Source of the DNA: Pelobates cultripes
Taxonomy: Eukaryota > Chordata > Amphibia > Anura > Pelobatidae
Length of the DNA stretch: 64,000 nucleotides
Reading direction: 5' to 3'
NCBI GenBank assembly: GCA_933207985.1
Contig: OW240918.1
Location: 23,224,538 to 23,288,537 of the forward strand
In this document: positions 55,719-64,000 of the stretch, one piece after another
How positions within the stretch are numbered: position 1 is the stretch's first letter
Layout: each line of letters opens with the position of its first letter
The notes under the pieces: generated by a model
What the model was told of the DNA's origin: nothing
The model's input: only the letters and a program-made list of their open reading frames with translations
Databases searched by the model: none
Translations under genes and position numbers: made by a program

Positions 55719-55841
55719 CAGTTGCAAGAAAAAGTATGTGAACCCTTTTGAATGATATGGATTTCTGCACAAATTGGTCATATCCTTGGGATGTCTGGTG
55801 TGAATTGCTTTCTTGAGGTCACATACGTTTTCTTGCAACTG
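55719..55841. mobile_element. 123-bp internally deleted Tc1/mariner element
   Basis: Starts CAGTTGCAAGAAAAAGTATG and ends CATACGTTTTCTTGCAACTG, with TA on both sides (55717-55718 and 55842-55843). Next to the left end GTGAACCCTTTTGAATGATA and GGATTTCTGCACAAATTGGT continue a typical Tc1 subterminal region. The transposase is entirely deleted. Confidence 0.85.
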
Positions 55842-55843
55842 TA

Positions 55844-55955
55844 AGATAAGGCCAGGGACTAATGAACGTATTTAGAAAATTGAGTAGACTAGATTGGCCG
55901 AATGGTTCTGGTTCTTAAATGCCATCACATTTTATGTTTCTATGTTTCTGATTTG
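55844..55955 (+). repeat. LINE-like 3' tail ending in TTTCTATG repeats
   Basis: GAGTAGACTAGATTGGCCGA, ATGGTTCTGGTTCTTAAATG, CCATCACATTTTATG then TTTCTATGTTTCTG. The short terminal repeat suggests a LINE or SINE end; the family is not determined. Confidence 0.4.
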
Positions 55956-56856
55956 GATTCGGCATCAGAATATTATTCTGAAATTCTGCTCTGGCCCAAC
56001 TGACATTTAGCCACAATTCAGCTGTCCTGAAAAAAAAGTGGGGGGGGGGGGGAATGATTTTTGGCCAAGCTAAATGTTCTTGCAGTGCACCAGTCTACTG
56101 ATTACATTTCTTGTCATAGCCTTTAACAGAATCATGGAAAGTGTTGGGTCATAACTGTATGTTATGTACGTGTGTTTACAGTTTATATTTTTCTGTGTGT
56201 TCTGAAGATCATATTTTAGCAAAAGACATTCTTATTTGTGGTTTCTTCTTCTGGATATTTCTTTAAAATGTTGTGATTTGCAATGATGTTCAGCACACAG
56301 TTTTATTTCTGTCTAACATTTGGACTTTGCATGACCTCATCCCCTGTGTGACCTCCATGCTTGCATTTTAGATTTAAAACTGTGCCGCCTATGCTTTCTT
56401 TCCTCGGACTTTAAATCAGCCTCCATACTAACCCCCTGATTAGGGGGGGGGAGGGATTCCCTATTTAACCTCTATCCTACCCAAAGGTGATGCTTAAAGG
56501 GTAAGTAGTTCTCAAACAATCAAAACTCTTGGTTTAAAATAGTTTAATATATTAAATTATGTATCGATACACCAATATATATGAAAAAAAACACATTCCA
56601 TCAAGATATAGAAAATTAAATGTTTTTTTTTTAAATTAAAATACAGTTATGTTTCTACTGCGTGATGTAATTCTTATTCAAATAAGTCAAATGCACAATA
56701 TATAACAAATTAAATAAATATTCTAAATAAAGAGATACATTTTAAAAATGCATATTCTAAATACAGTTTTACGTTGATATAGTTTTGGCTAGCTAATGCT
56801 GACATGGTTGATGGAGGTGAATACAGAATTAGGGTGAATTCTCGCAGCAGGGTGAG
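55956..56856. other. AT-rich stretch, nothing recognised
   Basis: Contains an A7 then G14 run at about 56030-56052 and a G8 run near 56445. No gene seen. Confidence 0.5.
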
Positions 56857-58079
56857 TGTCACGAACGCACCCTACTTCAAGAGTGTGCGTGACGTAGTTG
56901 TGGTGGTGAAAGGGTTAAAGTTCACTATTTGTCTGCACTAGTCTAGAAATAATGACAAAATCCCCCTTATCATCTACCCAAACTTAAACATAATAATATA
57001 ATTATTACTATTTTAACGCTGCCACCACCAAGACAATTTATAAATGGGGTGCCTTGGTCCCCCAGGTAAATCCTTAATAAAAACCCACCAAATACAACTT
57101 AGTAAAATATCTAAGCAATTGCAAAATACGAATTAGTCTCTTCAGATAATGTGATTCTTAACCAGACAAAGGCAGAACTTAATAAAGGAATATTTATTAT
57201 GAGCAAAAAATAGTCACAGTGCATACAAAAAATATATGAAAAAACTAATTATTTACACCAACAAAAGATAAAAACAAAAGGGGTAAAATAACAGAAGTTC
57301 TAAACACTTACTCACTTAGGTTTTCAAAGTAAAAATTCTGCACAGGGGACTCCGGCAAGAAGATGGTGACTTACTCAAAATTAGATTTTGGCCCCAAGCA
57401 AGTAGCAGGCATACTTCAGTTTCATTAGAGATATGAATCTTTGGATTACCACCCCTTTGGATTACCACACCTCACCCAGATGTGGAGTTAAGGTGCATCT
57501 ATAGAGACACTAAGGGACCAACCCCTTTGTGTCCAGACGCCCATCAATCCAAATGGAAACATTTGTCTCTATCCTCTCTTATGTACCTGCCATCTATGAA
57601 TTCGTAATTATTTTTCTATTCCATAGATATGACATATTCCTTACTCGTGACCCAACATAACAGACATCACAATCCACTCCCATTCATGTTTGGGCTTGTT
57701 TAGAAGATACTGTTTGTCCCATTCTAAATATAATAAAAATGAGGCTTTGTTCTTATTCTGGGGGTAGGGGGGCATATGGCTGAAGCGTAGAATCTCACAC
57801 CTTGCAGAGCTTTAATTAATCCACATCCATATGGTAAAATCCTTTTCACATTCCTATGCCATTCACACTACCCCGTCTGTCATCTTATCTCTGTGGCGGT
57901 CCCAGCTTCAAAAGATGTAACCCCTTTTGAGCTCCATACAATCAAATAAACCCCTTTTGACATTGACAATACCATCTCTGCCAGGCCGTCTGGTCCTTAA
58001 TATACTACACAAATTACATTAAAGGACAATATTCCATATTCCATAGTGCAATAATAAACTAGGCACCCTTGCTGTGACA
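56857..58079 (-). mobile_element. Solo LTR, family 2 (1,223 bp)
   Basis: Starts TGTCACGAACGCACC and ends CCTTGCTGTGACA, flanked by the 5-bp duplication GTGAG (56852-56856 and 58080-58084). Orientation minus is favoured: in that reading an AATAAA (complement of TTTATT at 57190) lies two-thirds of the way along, followed by a T-rich region, as in the R/U5 part of LTRs, and GGTGGTGGCAGCG appears near the end. No retroviral or Gypsy coding sequence is adjacent, so it is a solo LTR. It is not related in sequence to LTR family 1 beyond the first few bases. Confidence 0.8.
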
Positions 58080-58084
58080 GTGAG

Positions 58085-58830
58085 AGTTTACTCTGCTTTG
58101 TAAATAGGAATTCCTTCATTGAAGTCTATGAGAAATTAGTTTTTCAGTATGAAGAGTAACGCATTTGCTAAGGATCATCAATATGACTGATTTATGTGGA
58201 TATTGTGGATATTTTGCGTCCCATGTAGTGTAGTGTTTTTATTACTTTAGGGCTTATTGTTCTATTCTCCTCATCCACCCTCTTTCTTTCTTGAGAGACG
58301 GAGGATATTTGTGGATATATGCTTTCATTTATAGTTTTTACATGGAAAAAGATGCCCTAAATATCGATTTTGTTTTGTTTTATTATGATTTTTTTTATGT
58401 GTAAAGCACTTGACTACTATTTGATTTGTATGTGTTATTTAATTGCATATGCACTTTTTCTCTAACCAACCTATTTCATGTGTTACTAGATACATTGTTT
58501 CTCTTGCTATAGTTTTTTTTATAAATATAGCTGTTTGCTTTTACTGATATTTGGTTAGTTATTTTTTTTATGCCACTCTCCTTATTAATGTTTTATGTAT
58601 TGATTAAACCCTTACTCTGCTATGAGAATCAAGCCCTTAATGTCTTGTTCAGAGTCTACAAGTAATTTAAACAGAATATCTGTTCATCAGCTAATGATAC
58701 AATTTATTCCAAGATGATGTTCTTGGTGCTTTGAGTCTCTTTGGTGAAAAAAACAGCTTATTGAATTATCATTGTTTTAAATTTTGTTTTTCCTAGGAAT
58801 CATTCAGGTTTGGTAGGTAAGCTAATAAAT
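58085..58830. other. T-rich stretch, nothing recognised
   Basis: No gene or element boundary recognised. Confidence 0.5.
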
Positions 58831-58839
58831 GACACACAT

Positions 58840-59870
58840 TCTGAAATTACACTAAATTTGCAAAGATCCAATATAGAGAACTTAAATTTTAGACCTGTGC
58901 CTGTTAGTGTAATTAATAAACACCTTAATAATCTAAAAATGAAAAACCGATGTCATCTGATAAGATCCCAGCAATTATGCTGAAGCTCAGCGCGACGGCA
59001 ATTGCTAAACCTGTTGCAACCCTAATCAATTAATCCTTGGTGTCTGGATACAAATTTTGGAAGACTGCAAGAGTAGTACCTGTCCATTAACATGGTGGCA
59101 TTACTTTGGTTTCTAACTGTTGCCTGATATCATTGCTCCCTGTATTGTCAAAAATATTTGAAAAATGTGTTCAATTGCAACTATGTGAGTATTACCAACA
59201 ATCAAATTACCTAACCCCTGATCAATCAGGCTTTTGTCCAAATCACCCAACTATGACTGCCCTCTTAAAAGTTTGCAATGACATCCAAACTGGCATGGAA
59301 CAAGGAAACCTAACTGACGCTATTTTGATTGATTTTGCCAAAGCCTTTGACACAGTAAACCATGGCAATCTATCTTTTGACCTCCACATTGATAAACTCT
59401 CATCAAAACTATGTCCTATACAGAAAAAAATCCTGCCTAAGCCCCACGGTAAATAAACAGATTGTACGGCAAATGCTGATGCCAATAATTGATTATTATG
59501 GGTATGTAGAGTATGCACCTACACTGCAAACCCACCTTCATAAACGTATTACATTCTATAACTCATTCTGCCACTTTGTACTACAATGTAATTACATGAC
59601 CCACCATTGTGACATGTTAAAATAACTAAACTGGCTATTGCTGGAATCCAGGTGTTCCCTTCATCTCTCCAGCTTTGTGTTTAAGAACTTTTCTGGGAAG
59701 CTCCCACCCTACCTGAGCATAATGCTATCCCCAGCTGTCCCCACCCCCAAATAAAAAATATAAATAAAGAACTAATTGCTAGGTCTCTGAAACAGCCATT
59801 TCTTTTCCAATGGCTAACGTAGTAAGGTAGTTCCATCTCTTTCTTAAATCAGCATTGTCCTCAACTAATA
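58840..59870 (+). pseudogene. CR1/L2-like LINE reverse transcriptase relic
   Basis: An open part at 59106-59456 reads ISLLPVLSKIFEKCVQLQL, then LTPDQSGFCPNHPTMTALL, MEQGNLTDAILIDFAKAFD and TVNH, which are RT motifs of the CR1/L2 (jockey-type) LINE group; the FAKAFD aspartate is the first catalytic residue. Upstream, in broken frames, LNNLKMKK and SGYKFWKTARVVPV-like sequence precedes it from about 58840. Just after TVNHGN an internal deletion joins to the C-terminal region (PIIDYYGYVEYAPTLQTHLH, 59470-59540, then FKNFSGKLPPYLS-like sequence near 59690). The YADD box is within the deleted part, so RT could not function. Confidence 0.8.
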
Positions 59871-60882
59871 TAATCTCGGTCTTTTGACAGATGGTCACTG
59901 ATTTTTTCATCTGTTTTTACTAATTTCCATAGTCTCTATGCTATCTCTTTTTGCTGGGACTTCCTCCTTAGGGTTAGGGAAATAAATCTATAACATGGTA
60001 TGTGGGGACGATGGATGGAAAATGAGGAAAGGATCACATTGTGAGAAAATATGAAAATGGATTATTAAATACTTGCCAATATTCAAAATCCAGCAAATGT
60101 TTTTTGGTGTGTTTTTTTTGCTATAAATACATTTATATTCAAATGCAATGTTCCATGTATAAAGGCTTTAGTAAGCTTGAAGCAAAGAAATTACAATAGT
60201 TAAAAAAAGCCAGGTGTAATCTGCTTCTTAAAAAGTATGTTACAGTTTTCAACAGGTGTAAGCAAATAAGCGTGGAGGAAGGAGAGTTAAATAGGGGGAA
60301 GGTGTAGGATGATATTACCAGGTTTAGGGTGAGGAAGTAGGGAATGTGTTCTGGTAGATTAGTGAAAGAAACTCCTGAGAACACCCACGTAAATAACACA
60401 TGATAAAAATGTGATAAAAATGGTACATTGCACGGAAGCAAAGAATACAGAAAACTGTCTTCTAGCTGAAGATGGTCCAGACCATTTCGGACCCAATATT
60501 TCAAAGAGATGAGTGATAACTCTTCCCCACTGTAGAGATGAGATTCTAGAGGCATGAGTCAAGATCAGTAGTGTGTGGCCTAGTGGAGGTGTTTACATCA
60601 AAGGCATTTGGTGGTGGGTTATCAGAGCTGCCCTGGTGCTCTGGGGTCTAGTAGGAATGATATAACCAGTAAACCCATCTCTCTCATAAAACTACTTTCC
60701 AGTGCCCTCAGAAGCAGCTGAACGGGGTGATGCCAGGGCATTGGCACATAAATCAATCCCTTTTGCAGTGCTATGTAATTGGGCAGCCTGCCATCCTAGA
60801 GCACATGCATGAGTTACTTGTACATGATAACAATTCATTAAAAGTATTGTATTAAGTATAAGTTATTGTATATGCAACAAAA
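59871..60882. other. AT-rich stretch, nothing recognised
   Basis: Frames at 60139-60555 (minus, 138 codons) and 60359-60562 overlap, are rich in Ser/Leu/Phe and show no domain. I do not call them genes, although a very decayed LINE fragment cannot be excluded. Confidence 0.4.
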
Positions 60883-61359
60883 ATTTGAAGGACCACTAAA
60901 GTCACCTGGGCCACTTTATCTTAATGAGGTGGTCTGGGTTCAGTGGTCCCGTCTTTAACTCTGCAATGTAAATCACTGCAGTTTTTTTTAGAAACTGCAT
61001 TGCTTACATTGCAGGGTTAAATCCTCCTGTAGTGGCAGTCATGCTGACAACCACTAGAGGCGCTTCCGCGGCACTGAGTAAATCAAGGTCACATGACGCA
61101 GATGCCCCCCATTGGAAATCATTGATTCAATGTTTTCCTACGGGGAAGCTTGGATGCAAGCATGGCGCTCACCTCTATGAGGTGAAAAGGTAAAGAGAGC
61201 TAAGCAAGCCTTGGTTCTGTATTAAGATTAGTAAAAAATTAATTTTATTAGTTTTTAACGCGAACAAGGAGGAGATGGGACCTATTAAAAGCTATGGACA
61301 GGGATACTGTTGTGGTAGGAGTATAGGTGTTTATCCCTAATGCTATAGTGTTCCCTTAA
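60883..61359. mobile_element. T2/Kolobok-type MITE, family C, copy 2
   Basis: TTTGAAGGACCACTAAAGTC at the left (eroded) and GCTATAGTGTTCCCTTAA at the right. Shares GAGGTGGTCTGGGTTCAGTG, GCTTACATTGCAGGGTTAA, ACCACTAGAGGCGCTTCC and ATTGATTCAATGTTTTCCTA with 32938-33456 and 48457-49395. Confidence 0.75.
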
Positions 61360-61527
61360 AGCTAGAAATATGATACAACTTTATTAATATGATTTCTGTA
61401 CATATCTAATGATACCAAAACTAAAACATGGAAGGAAGACAGTAACAGGATATAATCTTTTCCCAGTTTTCTTCGTAATTTAATGAAAAAATCCAACTTT
61501 GAGAAGTACACATTGTGAGTTAAAGGT

Positions 61528-62469
61528 TGTGACGGAACGCTGGCACTCTGACCGAGTACCTCCACCAATCGATGCTCCTAGCGCTTGCCGAGGACTCCGA
61601 GCACTCCAACCGACACCCTCAGCACTGTGGACCCCACTTCCAGCGATGCAGCTGCGCCGGGGTCTCGCTGTCTCTCACCCACCCTGGATCCACGACCAGG
61701 ATCCAGCTCCCAGTGGGTGAACATCTCCAAAATCCAGAGAGTGCAGCAGGAACAAATCAAGCTCTTACAAGAGCTTACTCTGGGGAGTAAGTGATAATAG
61801 CAATCCCCAGAGTGAAGGTATCCCTTCCCCCAAGCATGAGCCAAGGCTTCAAGAAAGGTGCAAGTAGGTCTGGTTTATTGAGGGCTACCTGCCCGGTATT
61901 TATGCAAGTGTCCACCAGGTGGACACTCCCCTAGGGGACCTGATGGAACAATGGGACACATTTTGGATATTAGCCAATCACCGACAATACAAACAAAACA
62001 CTCCCTCAGTGACATCACAATCCCTCCTCTCTATCCTGGAGATAATTGGGAAGTAATCAAATTATCTCCCAGGACAGAGGCAAGACTCCATTAACCACAT
62101 GGTTACAAAAATACATAAAATTACACAATGTTACAATTACTACATAAAACATATACATGCAACATATCCCCAGATAGCTTAGATCTGAGCGCACATTATT
62201 AACGAATGGCGCTCAGATCACATACATACAGTTCAATCGCCATGGAGCCAAAGTCTTTTCCATAGTCTTTCGGAACACGAATAGGCTCCATGGCATAGCT
62301 ATCCGGGGTAGCACTACTCACATACTGAAAGTCCTGAATGCCCCGGCAGAAATACACAAACCTTTCTGCAGGGTAAAATACAGCTATCAGCACAGGGGCC
62401 ATAGTCAGAAGGCAGGAGGCTAGCCAGTAGTCCCCTCCAGGCACAAGTGGCGAAGGGCACTTCGTCACA
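61528..62469. mobile_element. Solo LTR, family 1, copy 2 (942 bp, inverted)
   Basis: Starts TGTGACGGAACGCTGGC and ends GGGCACTTCGTCACA, flanked by the 5-bp duplication AAGGT (61523-61527 and 62470-62474). It is the reverse orientation of 13248-14236. About 320 bp at its left end (61528-61850) and about 85 bp at its right end (62385-62469) align with copy 1, while the middle 530 bp does not resemble it. No coding sequence of a retrovirus or retrotransposon is present; the frames at 61499-61844 are readings of the LTR. Confidence 0.83.
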
Positions 62470-62474
62470 AAGGT

Positions 62475-64000
62475 AATAAATATACCGTTGGTACAATTTT
62501 CCCTCTTGTTCTCCTGTAAGAAATACATGATTATTACATCAGGATCAGTGCTCAACCCACACAGGCTATTCTAAACACATTAGTTTAGCAAATGTCTCTT
62601 CCTACACTGAATCATTGTGACTCCATTATTTAAATGCACTCATTGCAATATATAACAATATGTTAAAATATATAAAGCAGCACTTAGCGCCAACAGAATT
62701 AAGCTTTTGGGATTTGTTCACTAAACTGTATGTTGTGGTGAGCTGACAGCTTTTAATACATATGGCAACATACCCGATTTTTTTTTAACAAGGTAACTTT
62801 GACCTTGGCCAGCACTATTTTTGGCCTCAATTTAGCAACACAACTGCCAGTGTATTGTTTAGTATACTGACCACATTATATTCTAACATTGGCCTTGATT
62901 TAATAAGCTTTCCAAGTACAGTATGAATAAAATGCTGTTAGTAAAACTTTTTCAAATATTTTATCTGCAAAAATTCCTGTAGAATTTCAAGACTTCTGTA
63001 GAGAAATCAATTGGAAAGTTTTCATAACAGTATTGAATCATGTGAAAAGCATATCAAATCAATAAGCGAGAATTTAAAAAATCTTTGTGGCCATCACATT
63101 AGTCTAAAGACAAAAAAGTGTATCTATAATTCTATCTACATATGGCCTCAAATAAATTTGTTTTAATCAGCATCACAAAATGATTCCAATGTGTTTTCAA
63201 AGGATATATCTACAAAAGTCACCAATAAAGTCTACGGGAATGTTTGTAAATAAATCGTCCCTTATTTAATTCTTTTGGATAAGCTTTACAAATGATTCCA
63301 TACTGTTAGTAAAACTTCCGTCCAAGGCCTACATCTAAGATGGCTGCTATTCAAGGACCTGCATCCTCTTTTAACCCCCTGATATAAGCCTCATTAAAGG
63401 AGTGGTTTGACTGGGACTTCATCCGGCTATGGGTGCAATTCTGGACTAGGCTGTGCAGACGAGTAGTCGAGCCCAAACCGACTAGAGCCCCTCATCTTTC
63501 GCCACAACGTTGACGTTCTTCCACTAGGCCTAGTACAGGTGGCCCAATCAAGTACTCACAGTGCAGAGGGGGCAAAAGCTATGTTGCAGGGTGTCCAGTT
63601 CTGTACATAGTCTCTACCTACTTGGATGGTGATTCAACCTGGGTCGGCTCCCTTGGGGCTGCCCACACCCTTGGGTGGCTTACATCCGACAGACACGGTT
63701 CAACTTCAGAGGAAGAACCTGGGATCCTGTACCAGTCACTGGAGGTGGCTGGACACTTGGGGAAGGCTCACTGGATGGCATTAAAGTCTGGGGCTGGTGG
63801 AGTGACTTTGCCTACCGTAGAACTGTGAGATCCACTCTTTGCAAGAGAATATGCTGCATGGAGGGCATTGGCTGAACTACTACTTTAGTCCTGACAGCAG
63901 AGCCCATATTCTGTTCAAATATGTCTCTTCATTCTAATAAGGTAGTAGTTTTGGTTTATCTTGTCTATGATCAAAACATCTAGTGGTCTTCTTAAGTTTA
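62475..64000. other. AT-rich then mixed sequence, nothing certain
   Basis: AT-rich up to 63340. From 63340 to 63900 the composition is more balanced (AAGATGGCTGCTATTCAAGG, later TTGGATGGTGATTCAACCTG). This could be the 5' part of an interspersed repeat, since AAGATGGC is common near LINE starts, but I found no partner copy in the window. Frames at 63622-63875 (66-68 codons) have no domain. Confidence 0.35.

Noticed and set aside
60139..60555. 138-codon minus-strand frame
   Set aside because: Low-complexity Ser/Leu/Phe-rich reading with no motif; a very old LINE fragment is possible but cannot be supported.

Overview
The window looks like non-coding vertebrate DNA, most likely from an anuran amphibian. 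The background is AT-rich and crowded with decayed transposons. MITEs whose ends read TTAAAGGG(A/G) at TTAA sites match the T2/Kolobok type described from Xenopus, and hAT, Tc1, DIRS, CR1-like and L1 elements occur alongside them. I cannot name the species. I recognise no host protein-coding exon, rRNA, tRNA or CRISPR array; every coding relic I can support belongs to a mobile element.

Layout. 0-8.4 kb: AT-rich DNA with T2-type MITEs, a LINE 3' tail and old palindromic repeats. 8.4-17.1 kb: a nested stack. Two inverted repeat arms flank a near full-length L1 (8831-16760); the L1 has ORF1 and ORF2 relics and a 989-bp solo LTR inserted in its reverse-transcriptase domain. 18.2-19.6 kb: a TTAA-ended non-autonomous element rich in CA/TG. 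21.5-23.3 kb: a minus-strand, ORF1-only L1-type insertion with a 15-bp duplication, resembling mammalian HAL1. 24.6-28.1 kb: a decayed DIRS-type retrotransposon with inverted terminal repeats, RT and tyrosine recombinase. 28.2-35.5 kb: hAT MITEs, T2 MITEs and a 1.96-kb hAT element filled by a C-rich simple repeat. 35.5-36.4 kb: a T2 MITE truncated next to a 145-bp direct repeat. 38.4-39.9 kb: a dead Tc1 element. 39.9-48.4 kb: AT-rich DNA with little recognisable. 48.4-54.7 kb: T2 MITEs (one nested in another) and a 1.37-kb retroposed sequence of unknown origin. 55.7-59.9 kb: a mini-Tc1, a second type of solo LTR (1,223 bp) and a CR1-like RT relic. 60.9-62.5 kb: a T2 MITE and a second copy of the first LTR family. 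The rest shows nothing I can name.

Relationships. Three polyA-tailed insertions (the L1, the HAL1-like element and the 51-kb element) end in similar A-rich sequence before the tail, which suggests shared L1 machinery. The two copies of the first LTR family share their ends but not their middle. Two non-autonomous DNA elements with different termini (18.2 and 33.5 kb) share an internal module. Target duplications and one empty site give a relative insertion order at several places. All coding relics seen carry frameshifts, stops or deletions, so nothing here appears able to move on its own.
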